Assembly (NCBI RefSeq): GCF_029017505.1
Contig: NZ_JAQGEI010000006.1
Coordinates: 1 to 64,000 of the forward strand
Source: Sedimenticola hydrogenitrophicus
Lineage (GTDB): Bacteria > Pseudomonadota > Gammaproteobacteria > Chromatiales > Chromatiaceae
Reading direction: 5' to 3'
Length of the DNA: 64,000 nucleotides
Shown here: positions 38,570 through 46,289 of the stretch, piece by piece
Layout of the letters: each line of letters begins with the position of its first letter
How positions within the stretch are numbered: position 1 is the stretch's first letter
Notes under the pieces: generated by a model
Database searches by the model: none
Told to the model about the DNA's origin: nothing
Seen by the model: the letters and a program-made list of their open reading frames with translations, nothing else
Made by a program: the position numbers and the translations under genes

Positions 38570-38626
38570 GTTATTGCATAGGGCTCGCGCAGGGGGGATC
38601 GGCCGGGCCGGGGCCCGCGGCCAAAA

Positions 38627-38941
38627 TCAACCTTCTCCACCCCCCTTCTTGAGCTGCTTGCCCTCGGCCGCGCGCTTTTTACGGGCCTCCTTGGGATCGG
38701 CGATCAGCGGGCGGTAAATCTCCACCCGATCCCCCGGCTGTAACGGGGTATCCCCCTTGGCCGCCTTGCCGAACACACCGAACTTTGCGCTGGCAAGGTC
38801 GATTTCCGGAAAACGTTCGGTAATGCGCGAGCGTTCAACCGCCTGTTGCACGGTGATCCCCGGTTCGCCGGTCACCGTCAAAATCACCTGCTCCTCGGGT
38901 TTCGCATAGGCGACTTCAATCTCAAATTGTTCACTTGCCAC
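38627..38941 (-). CDS. RnfH family ubiquitin-like protein
   Basis: 104 aa beta-grasp protein of the RnfH/RatB family. PEEQVILTVTGEPGITVQQAV and LQPGDRVEIYRPLIADPKEARKKRA are characteristic. Overlaps ratA by 11 bases, giving the ratA-rnfH order seen in E. coli. Function is unsettled. Confidence 0.9.
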   Translation of the reverse strand: MASEQFEIEVAYAKPEEQVILTVTGEPGITVQQAVERSRITERFPEIDLASAKFGVFGKAAKGDTPLQPGDRVEIYRPLIADPKEARKKRAAEGKQLKKGGGEG

Positions 38942-39368
38942 GGGCTACCTCGTCTGCTCGCTTACAGAATGCATCGACTAATGTGCCGGCGATCTGGCTG
39001 AATACCGCACCAAACGCCGAATTGATCAGCTTTCCGGAAAACTCGAAATCGAGTTCCAGTTCCACCTTGCAGGCATCCTCACGCAAGGCGGTAAAACGCC
39101 ACTCACCCTGGAGCCGCTTGAACGGACCCTCGTGCAGAGTAATCAGGATCCGCTCATAGGGGAAAAGCCGGTTACAGGTGGAAAAGGTCTGGCTTATCCC
39201 GATACGCGACACCTCCAGCCGGCCGCACAACTCCTCCTCGTTACGGGACAGCAGTTGGGTGGATTTACACCAGGGCAGAAACTGGGGATAAGACTCGACA
39301 TCATTGATCAGTTCAAACATCTCGGCCGCTGAATGGGGTACCAGGGCACTCTTGTGGACGACTGGCAA
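38931..39368 (-). CDS. ratA: RatA/COQ10 START-domain protein
   Basis: 145 aa START/COQ10-type protein. SALVPHSAAEMFELINDVESYP, FLPWC, and LEVSRIGISQTFSTCNRL match the family. In E. coli RatA has been reported as a ribosome-association toxin; family members are also ubiquinone-binding. Start is TTG at 39368 because a stop codon directly precedes it in the same frame; AGGAG lies 8 bases upstream. It overlaps rnfH and directly follows the transporter gene. Confidence 0.9.
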   Translation of the reverse strand: MPVVHKSALVPHSAAEMFELINDVESYPQFLPWCKSTQLLSRNEEELCGRLEVSRIGISQTFSTCNRLFPYERILITLHEGPFKRLQGEWRFTALREDACKVELELDFEFSGKLINSAFGAVFSQIAGTLVDAFCKRADEVARGK

Positions 39369-40742
39369 CTATAAGACTCCTATCGCCCGCAAGAAAATCA
39401 GCAGCATGGCCGCGGGCGTAATAAAACGAATAATAAAATACCATAGCTTGAAACCGACACCGGCAAGGCCACCCAGTTCATCCACCACGGAATCACGGGC
39501 CATTACCCAGCCGGCGAACAGTGCCATGCACAGCCCCCCCAGGGGCAGTATGATACTCGAAGTCACGATATCCAGCACATCAAACAGACCATGCCGCTTC
39601 AGGACCCCACCGAAGTGGAAGCTGAATGACCAGTGGCTGAACGAGAGGATGGTCACTATACCCAGCAGCCAGGCGACCATCCCGGTCCAGATGGCGGCGC
39701 GAATGCGCTCCATCTCGCGATTCTCGATCAGCCAGGCCACCAGCGGTTCAATCAGCACGATGGCCGAGGTCCAGGCCGCAAACACCAGCAGCAGGAAGAA
39801 CAGGGCTCCGAAGAACATGCCCCCGGGCATCTGCCCGAAAGCGATGGGCAGGGTCTGGAATATCAGCCCGGGTCCCTCGCCCGCCGCCAGGCCATTGGCG
39901 AAGACGATAGAAAAGGTGGCCAGTCCGCCCAACAGGGCCACCAGCGTATCCAGCAAGCCCACCAGTATCGATGTCTGGGCAATGGAGACGCCACTGGGTA
40001 GATAGGAGCCATACACCAGCATCGCCCCCATCCCCAGACTAAGGGTAAAGAAGGCATGGCCCATCGCGGTCAATACCCCCGCCGGGGTCAGCTTGCTGAA
40101 ATCGGTATAAAACAGATAGTTGAAGGCCTGGGCGAAGTCACCGTTGCGGGCGGCATAGGCCACCAGCACCAGGACCAGGAAAAACAGCATGGGCATCAGG
40201 ATCTTCGCCGCCTTCTCCAGGCCGTTGGTCACCCCGCGCGAGACCACCTTGATGGTCATCACCATAAAAATGGTATGCCACGCCAGCAGACGTTCGGGAT
40301 CGGTCACCAGTTGGGCGAAGATACTGCCCGATCCTTCGGCGGTCACCCGCACAAAGGTCCCGCTCAGCATGCGCATCAGATAGGCCAGGGTCCAGCCGGC
40401 AATCACGCTGTAGTAGGAGAGAATCACCAGACCGGCCAGCATGCCGGCCCAACCCACCAGTCGCCAACTGCCGCTTGCCCCCGCCTCGACCGACAGGCTA
40501 TGCAGCGTGTTGACCGGGCTTTGACGGCCACGTCGCCCGATCAACACCTCCGCCATCATGATCGGGATACCGATCAGCGCCAGGCAGAGCAGATAGACCA
40601 GGACAAAGGCCCCGCCGCCATTTTCACCGGCCATGTAGGGGAATTTCCAGATATTGCCCAAACCAATGGCAGCGCCGGTCGCCGCCAGAATAAACATCAG
40701 GCGGGATGACCACTGACCATGAATGGAGATACGCTTGGACAA
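39369..40742 (-). CDS. Sodium-dependent transporter, SNF family
   Basis: Neurotransmitter:sodium symporter family, about 457 aa, 11-12 membrane segments. The signature near the N terminus is WSSRLMFILAATGAAIGLGN followed by IWKFPY, in which the first helix is unwound for Na+ binding. TTG at 40742 is preferred: GGAGG lies 9 bases upstream and it gives the canonical MSKRISIHGQW start. Likely substrate amino acid or similar; not determinable. Followed by ratA without a gap. Confidence 0.92.
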   Translation of the reverse strand: MSKRISIHGQWSSRLMFILAATGAAIGLGNIWKFPYMAGENGGGAFVLVYLLCLALIGIPIMMAEVLIGRRGRQSPVNTLHSLSVEAGASGSWRLVGWAGMLAGLVILSYYSVIAGWTLAYLMRMLSGTFVRVTAEGSGSIFAQLVTDPERLLAWHTIFMVMTIKVVSRGVTNGLEKAAKILMPMLFFLVLVLVAYAARNGDFAQAFNYLFYTDFSKLTPAGVLTAMGHAFFTLSLGMGAMLVYGSYLPSGVSIAQTSILVGLLDTLVALLGGLATFSIVFANGLAAGEGPGLIFQTLPIAFGQMPGGMFFGALFFLLLVFAAWTSAIVLIEPLVAWLIENREMERIRAAIWTGMVAWLLGIVTILSFSHWSFSFHFGGVLKRHGLFDVLDIVTSSIILPLGGLCMALFAGWVMARDSVVDELGGLAGVGFKLWYFIIRFITPAAMLLIFLRAIGVL

Positions 40743-40915
40743 GGAGTGAATCCTCCGCAAGTTCGTTGACTGACCGACTGCCTGCCTGCTCACCACCCTG
40801 CCCAAGGGACAAGGAGCCGGCATTTTCCGGGAAAACCCCGGGCAGCACAAGTTAACCCCGACAAAGCGCCACAACCCACTAGCCTCCGCCCCGCCCCGTC
40901 ACATACAATCCGCCC

Positions 40916-41398
40916 ATGGCAAAAAAATCCAAAAAACAGTCCGGGCCAGGTGGTTCCACCATCGCCCTGAACAAGAAGGCGCGACACGAGTATTTCATTG
41001 AAGAGCGCTACGAGGCGGGCCTCTCGTTGCAGGGCTGGGAGATCAAAAGCCTGCGCGATGGCCGGGTGCAGATCACCGACAGCTATGTGTTCATAAGGAA
41101 TGGCGAGGCGTTCCTGATCGCCACCAACATCACCCCGCTGCTCAGCGCCTCCACCCACATCAACCCGGAGCCGATGCGCGCCCGCAAGCTGCTGCTGCAC
41201 CGGCAGGAGCTGGACAAGCTGATCGGCATGGTCGAGCGCAAGGGCTACACCCTGGTGCCGATCGCCCTGTACTGGAAGAAGGGCAAGGTCAAGCTGGAGA
41301 TCGGCCTGGCCAAGGGCAAGCAGCTGCACGACAAGCGGGAGACGGAAAAGAACCGGGATTGGGACCGCGACAAACAGCGTATCCTCAAGGCCCACTAG
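40916..41398 (+). CDS. smpB: SsrA-binding protein SmpB
   Basis: tmRNA-binding protein for trans-translation, 160 aa. Family motifs: [20 protein letters not shown] and [14 protein letters not shown], and the basic C-terminal tail [19 protein letters not shown]. Adjacent to its RNA partner, ssrA. Confidence 0.97.
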   Translation: MAKKSKKQSGPGGSTIALNKKARHEYFIEERYEAGLSLQGWEIKSLRDGRVQITDSYVFIRNGEAFLIATNITPLLSASTHINPEPMRARKLLLHRQELDKLIGMVERKGYTLVPIALYWKKGKVKLEIGLAKGKQLHDKRETEKNRDWDRDKQRILKAH

Positions 41399-41499
41399 AA
41401 GTCTGTCGGACAGCAACCCTTGAAAAAACAGCCCGGGCACCCAATATCAGGGGGACAAGGAACCAACAGAGCCTGTATACTGTCTGTTGGGTTTACCCA

Positions 41500-41876
41500 G
41501 GGGGCGACATGGCTTCGACGTGGGTGATGAAACCTGAGGTGCATGCCGAGGATACAGATACCCTCGTTAATAATTCTGTAACACTATAGTTGCCAACGAC
41601 GACAACTACGCTCTCGCCGCTTAATAACCGGTAGAAGCCGTCTGACTGGAGCCGTGCTTGTGCGTCCAGAGTCCTTCGGGACATTTCAGGCGTCATATCT
41701 CACAAGATCGCGATGAAGTACGTCCGGGACGGAATCGCTAAAACTTAACCGGGACCGCCGTCTACACGCCCTGTTTGCCGGGCAGTAGCCGGTTAAAAAT
41801 AATCGGCAGAACTAAGCATGTAGAGCCAAAGGCGGAGTGCTTGCGGACGCGGGTTCGATTCCCGCCGCCTCCACCA
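41500..41876 (+). ncRNA. ssrA: Transfer-messenger RNA (tmRNA)
   Basis: 377 nt. The 5' end GGGGGCGACATGGCTTCGAC pairs with the 3' end GCCGCCTCC to form the acceptor stem, terminating in CCA. The T-loop GGTTCGATTCCC is present. The tag reading frame at 41592-41621 encodes ANDDNYALAA followed by TAA TAA, close to E. coli ANDENYALAA. No intron or permutation. The 3' end is a frequent integration site for genomic islands. Confidence 0.98.
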
Positions 41877-41881
41877 AACTT

Positions 41882-41913
41882 AAAACCCCAACCAAGAACG
41901 GTTGGGTTTTTTT
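41882..41913 (+). terminator. ssrA terminator
   Basis: Stem CCCAACC-AAGAAC-GGTTGGG (41887-41906) followed by seven T's (41907-41913), just after the tmRNA. Confidence 0.93.
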
Positions 41914-42162
41914 ATTTGGTCCGTCGCTACACGACATTCGGCGGCGCTCCTGCGGCGCTCATCTAGACCGTTCCGGGCCACATTCCAATTCTTCCCGGCC
42001 ATTCCTCGCTCCGACCTCGATCTCCTAAACAGGCCAGACGTCTGCAAAGGCTACGAGTCATCCACTTATAGATCAGTGACTTACGCGCAGAATAATCAAG
42101 TAATTGGATTGCAACATTGGCTGACGGAGGGGCCACAAGCCTCTTCTTGCGAGCTATCGCAC

Positions 42163-42198
42163 TTGCAGCTTGTCAGAAACTCGCATATATTTTCACAC
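42163..42198 (+). promoter_or_regulatory. Promoter of the AbiE-type operon
   Basis: -35 TTGCAG (42163-42168), 17-base spacer, -10 TATATT (42186-42191). The start codon at 42199 lies where transcription would begin, so the mRNA may be leaderless. No ribosome site is seen. Confidence 0.6.
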
Positions 42199-42819
42199 AT
42201 GAACACGACGACCAAGACTGCCGAACTGATTCGCCAGCGCATTGAGGCGATACCGATCGGGGAGCCCTTCACCCCAACAGCATTCCTGGAGTGCGGTACG
42301 CGTGCGTCCGTCGACCAGACCCTCTCCCGCCTCGTCAAGGCAGGGGCTATCGAGCGTGTGACGCGTGGCGTCTTTGTGCGTCCCGAGGTCAGCCGTTTCG
42401 TCGGCAAGGTTAGCCCCTCGCCGTTGAAAGTGGCCGAGACGGTCGCCAAGACCACTGGTGCCGTCATCCAGGTTCACGGTGCCGAAGCAGCGCGGCGGCT
42501 TGAGCTGACCGCGCAGGTTCCGACCCAGTCGGTATTCGTAACATCCGGCCCGTCGAAGCGCATCCGCGTGGGGAATATGGAGATTCGTCTGCAGCACGTC
42601 TGCCAGCGCAAGTTGGCCCTGGCAGGTCGACCTGCCGGGCTCGCGCTTGCTGCAATGTGGTACCTCGGAAAGAAGGAAGTAACGCCGGCTCTCGTCGAGA
42701 AGATTCGGCGCAAGCTGGGATCGAGAGAATTCGAAGTTCTGAAGTCAGCGACCTCCTCAATGCCCGCGTGGATGAGCGACGCTATCTTCCGGAACGAGCG
42801 GAAAGCCGTTCATGCCTGA
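42199..42819 (+). CDS. AbiEi-like antitoxin (DUF6088 family)
   Basis: 206 aa. N-terminal winged-helix (MNTTTKTAELIRQRIEAIP, PTAFLECGTRASVDQTLSRL), then RVTRGVFVRPE typical of AbiEi/DUF6088. In the type IV toxin-antitoxin AbiE, AbiEi is the autorepressing antitoxin. The start at 42199 is chosen by the promoter and by the N terminus; an upstream in-frame extension begins within the tmRNA terminator region. Overlaps the toxin gene by 8 bases. Confidence 0.85.
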   Translation: MNTTTKTAELIRQRIEAIPIGEPFTPTAFLECGTRASVDQTLSRLVKAGAIERVTRGVFVRPEVSRFVGKVSPSPLKVAETVAKTTGAVIQVHGAEAARRLELTAQVPTQSVFVTSGPSKRIRVGNMEIRLQHVCQRKLALAGRPAGLALAAMWYLGKKEVTPALVEKIRRKLGSREFEVLKSATSSMPAWMSDAIFRNERKAVHA

Positions 42820-43816
42820 GTCCTTCCTCCACCTGAAGCCTAAAGAGCAGTCTCAAATCTATCGGGCGCTGGCTCCGCAGCTTGCCCGCTCGCCCGTCGT
42901 ACTGGAAAAGGATGTCTGGGTCTGCTGGGTGCTACAGACCCTGTTCACCATGCCCAACCGACTGCCGATGGCCTTCAAGGGCGGCACCTCACTCTCCAAG
43001 GTGTTCGGAGCCATAGCGCGCTTCTCCGAGGACGTGGACATCACACTCGACTACCGTGGCTTGGACGGCTCCTTCGATCCGTTCGCCGAAGGCGTCTCGC
43101 GCAATCGGTTGAAGAAATTCAGCGAAGACCTCAAGTCCTTCGTGCACGACCATGCCCATGGTGTCGTGGTACCGCACTTCCAGAGGACGCTGGCCGCCGA
43201 GTTCGATGCCGACGCATTCCAGCTTGAAGTCAGTGATGACGGGGAACAGTTGCGGGTGCACTACCCGACGGTTCTGGAATCCCCAGGGGACTACGTGGGC
43301 AACAGCGTCCTGATCGAGTTTGGTGGCCGAAACATCACCGAGCCGAACGAAGGTCACGAGGTGCGGCCCGACATCGCGGAACATGTCGCCGAACTCGAAT
43401 TCCCTCGCTCAACGGTCAGTGTACTGTCCCCGGCACGTACTTTCTGGGAGAAGGCGACATTGATGCACGTCGAATGTCAGCGCGACGAGTTCCGAGCCAG
43501 TGCTGAACGCCTGTCACGCCACTGGTACGACCTGGCCATGCTTGCCGATCAAGCCCAAGGGCAGGCCACTGTGGCCGATCGCGCTCTGCTCGCGGATGTC
43601 GTCAAGCACAAGAAGGTCTTTTACAACGCGAGCTACGCCAACTACGACGCATGTTTGGCCGGGCAGCTCAGACTCATTCCCGAAGATGCCGCGCTGGCCG
43701 CGCTGCGCGATGACTTCCAGCGCATGATCAGTGCCGGCATGTTCATAGGTGAGCCTCCCGCCTTCGATGCCATCGTCGATCGCCTGCGCGCGCTGGAAAC
43801 AGCAATCAATCGGTGA
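42812..43816 (+). CDS. AbiEii/AbiGii nucleotidyltransferase toxin
   Basis: 334 aa. Nucleotidyltransferase motif visible: KGGTSLSKVF at residues 56-65 followed by FSEDVDITLD (71-80), the GS-x-D-x-D pattern of the AbiEii family. Such toxins modify tRNA or proteins with a nucleotide to arrest growth during phage infection. Second gene of the pair. Both are in the defence island directly after the tmRNA. Confidence 0.88.
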   Translation: MPESFLHLKPKEQSQIYRALAPQLARSPVVLEKDVWVCWVLQTLFTMPNRLPMAFKGGTSLSKVFGAIARFSEDVDITLDYRGLDGSFDPFAEGVSRNRLKKFSEDLKSFVHDHAHGVVVPHFQRTLAAEFDADAFQLEVSDDGEQLRVHYPTVLESPGDYVGNSVLIEFGGRNITEPNEGHEVRPDIAEHVAELEFPRSTVSVLSPARTFWEKATLMHVECQRDEFRASAERLSRHWYDLAMLADQAQGQATVADRALLADVVKHKKVFYNASYANYDACLAGQLRLIPEDAALAALRDDFQRMISAGMFIGEPPAFDAIVDRLRALETAINR

Positions 43817-44184
43817 CGCGATGGTTGAAGTAAGGAAGATCCGGACATCCCCTGCTTGGTCACGAGAGGCATGTCTTCGCAGCCTGGGAGGTGATGCGTG
43901 AGGTCAGCCCTGAAAAGAAGAAGGCCGCTGATTCGCTACGCGGGTTCAGCGGCCGAAACCTCGATAGGTTCAAAGCCAATAGGCACTGAACTCGGGGAGA
44001 TCGTATATACCCGGATGGGGATCTGCGAAGAGTATGAGCCTCTCAGACAGAGCCATGAGGCTATCGAACAGAATGGCCAAAATATTGGAGTACCGTTCGA
44101 TACAGGTACTACTCTCGCAACACAACGCGTCGAGCGCGCCCGCATCCTGCCCGAGGAAAAGGAAGAGCGCCAGGGCGAGGCCGC
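43817..44184. other. Region between the AbiE pair and jetA
   Basis: About 370 bases. One open frame (43898-44188, 96 codons from GTG) crosses most of it and ends in a GTGA overlap with jetA; the translation (IGSKPIGTELGEIVYTRMG, EERQGEAA) matches nothing I recognise. It may be a small upstream gene, a leader, or chance. The jetA promoter should also be here. Confidence 0.45.
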
Positions 44185-45636
44185 GTGACCTTCGATTACT
44201 CCACACTCGATTCCCTGCGCTCCCATCACCCGGCGTGGCGGCTGCTGCGTTCGGACCATGCAGCGCTGGTGGCGAGCTTTCTGCACCGGGTGTTCGTCGA
44301 GCCCAACGTGCGGGTGATGGCGGCGGCCGATCTGGCCGAGGCGCTGGAAGATGAACTCTACGCCTTGCGCCAGCAGTTGGGTGAGGATAGCTTCCCGAAG
44401 CCCGCGCTCGACTATTTGAACGACTGGGCCGCGCCTGACAAGGGCTGGCTGCGCAAGTTCTACGCCCAAGGCTCGGACGAGCCGCAGTTTGATCTGACCC
44501 CGGCAACGGAGAAGGCCATCGCGTGGCTCGGCTCGCTCTCCGAGCGCAGCTTCGTCGGTACCGAATCGCGGCTGCTGACCCTGTTCGAGCTGCTGCGCCA
44601 GATGAGCGAGGGCAGCGAGTCCGACCCGGCCCGGCGCATCACCGAGTTGCAAAAGCGGCGCGATGAGATCGACGCCGGGATTGAGCGGGTGCTCGCGGGC
44701 GACGTGCCGCTGCTCGACGACACCGCGCTCAAGGACCGCTTCCAGCAGTTCATGCAGCTGGCACGGGAGCTGCTCACCGACTTTCGAGAAGTGGAGCACA
44801 ACTTCCGTAGCCTCGACCGGCGGGTACGCGAGCGCATCGCCCTGTGGGAAGGCGCCAAGGGCGAGCTGCTGGAAGAGATCATGGGCGAGCGCGACACCAT
44901 CGCCGATTCCGACCAGGGCAAGAGCTTTCGCGCCTTCTGGGACTTCCTGATGTCCAGCCGCCGGCAGGAGGAGTTGACCGAACTGCTTGACCGCGTCCTG
45001 ACCCTCGCACCCGTGGCCGAACTCAAACCGGATGGCCGCACCCGGCGCGTGCACTACGACTGGCTGGAGGCCGGCGAGCACGCCCAACGCACGGTGGCCC
45101 AACTTTCCCAGCAGCTGCGCCGCTTCCTCGACGACCAGGCGTGGCTGGAGAACCGCCGCATCATGGAGATCCTGCACGGCATCGAGTCCAAGGCCCTTAC
45201 CCTGCGCGACACCCCGCCCGAGGGCGCGGTGATGACCATCGCCGAGACATCGGCCGATTTCAATCTGCCGCTGGAGCGGCCGCTCCACACGCCTTCGACA
45301 CGACCGCTGATAGAGGATATCGTGATCGAAGGGGGTGATATTGAGCTGGATGCCGCAGCACTGTATGGGCAAGTGGTGGTCGATTCGGCACAGCTGGCGC
45401 GTCAGATCCGTCAGACCCTGCAGGCACGCTCCCAGGTCACCTTGCGGGAACTGACGGAAGCCTACCCTCTGCAACACGGTCTGGCTGAGCTGGTGGCCTA
45501 TCTGCAACTGGGCAGTGAGACGTTCAAGACGGTGGTAGACGAGGAGATGCCTGAGGCCATCGAATGGGAAGTGATGACCGATGACGTGGCACGGCGCCGG
45601 CGCGCCCGACTGCCGCGGGTGATATTCGTGAGGTGA
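44185..45636 (+). CDS. jetA: Wadjet protein JetA (DUF3375), MksF/kleisin-like
   Basis: 483 aa, the kleisin-like subunit of type I Wadjet. Start is GTG at 44185. Conserved features: YSTLDSLRSHHPAWRLLRSD at the N terminus, PQFDLTPATEKAIAWLGSLS and ERSFVGTESRLLTLFELLRQM, all typical of DUF3375. In the Wadjet complex it bridges the JetC ATPase heads and recruits JetB. First gene of jetABCD, all overlapping or nearly so. Confidence 0.94.
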   Translation: MTFDYSTLDSLRSHHPAWRLLRSDHAALVASFLHRVFVEPNVRVMAAADLAEALEDELYALRQQLGEDSFPKPALDYLNDWAAPDKGWLRKFYAQGSDEPQFDLTPATEKAIAWLGSLSERSFVGTESRLLTLFELLRQMSEGSESDPARRITELQKRRDEIDAGIERVLAGDVPLLDDTALKDRFQQFMQLARELLTDFREVEHNFRSLDRRVRERIALWEGAKGELLEEIMGERDTIADSDQGKSFRAFWDFLMSSRRQEELTELLDRVLTLAPVAELKPDGRTRRVHYDWLEAGEHAQRTVAQLSQQLRRFLDDQAWLENRRIMEILHGIESKALTLRDTPPEGAVMTIAETSADFNLPLERPLHTPSTRPLIEDIVIEGGDIELDAAALYGQVVVDSAQLARQIRQTLQARSQVTLRELTEAYPLQHGLAELVAYLQLGSETFKTVVDEEMPEAIEWEVMTDDVARRRRARLPRVIFVR

Positions 45637-45638
45637 AC

Positions 45639-46289
45639 ATGGACAAACAAGAATCCACGGCTACCGACCCCGACCTGTCCCTGTTGTCGATCACCCTGCT
45701 CAGGGGGGTGATCTACCGGGAGGGCAATGAACAGTTGTGGGGTGCGCTGCTGACGCTTCAGGCGCGGTTGCGGGACTACATGGCGATGCTGAACCTGGAT
45801 CTGGTGCTGGACGAGGCGGAGGGTTACGCCTTTCTCAAAAGCCGGCCGGACCCGGCGGAGGGGGATGACGCCACCAGATTGCCGCGACTGGTGGCGCGCC
45901 GCCCTCTCTCCTTTCCGGTTAGCCTGCTGCTGGCGCTGCTGCGCAAGAAACTGGCCGAGTTCGATGCGGGCGGCGGTGACACGCGACTGGTGCTGACGCG
46001 CGACGAGATCGTCGAACTGATTCGGCTCTTTTTGCCGGAGACAAGCAACGAGGTGCGACTGATCGACCGGATCGAGAGCGACATCAACAAGGTGGTCGAT
46101 CTCGGCTTCCTGCGACGTTTAAAGGTCACCGGCGGACCGGCGAGCTACGAAGTGCGGCGCATCCTCAAGGCCTTTGTCGACGCCCAGTGGCTGGCGGAGT
46201 TCGATGCGCGCCTGGCGGCGTATCGCAGGCAACTTACGGGAACCGCTGTGGAGGAAATGGAGAAAGCACCACGGGGAGATACTCCATGA
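45639..46289 (+). CDS. jetB: Wadjet protein JetB (DUF4194), MksE-like
   Basis: 216 aa, the kite subunit that binds the JetA kleisin. DUF4194 features: TLLRGVIYREGNEQLWGALL, LDEAEGYAFLKSR, PLSFPVSLLLALLRKKLAEF, EVRLIDRIESDINKVVDLGF. ATG at 45639 has GAGGTG upstream; a GTG at 45633 overlapping the jetA stop is an alternative. Confidence 0.94.
   Translation: MDKQESTATDPDLSLLSITLLRGVIYREGNEQLWGALLTLQARLRDYMAMLNLDLVLDEAEGYAFLKSRPDPAEGDDATRLPRLVARRPLSFPVSLLLALLRKKLAEFDAGGGDTRLVLTRDEIVELIRLFLPETSNEVRLIDRIESDINKVVDLGFLRRLKVTGGPASYEVRRILKAFVDAQWLAEFDARLAAYRRQLTGTAVEEMEKAPRGDTP

Noticed and set aside
41914-42198. Integrase remnant after tmRNA
   Set aside because: No frame with tyrosine-recombinase residues is seen in these 285 bases.
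43936-45507. 523-codon minus strand frame
   Set aside because: Antisense to jetA; low-complexity composition without motifs.
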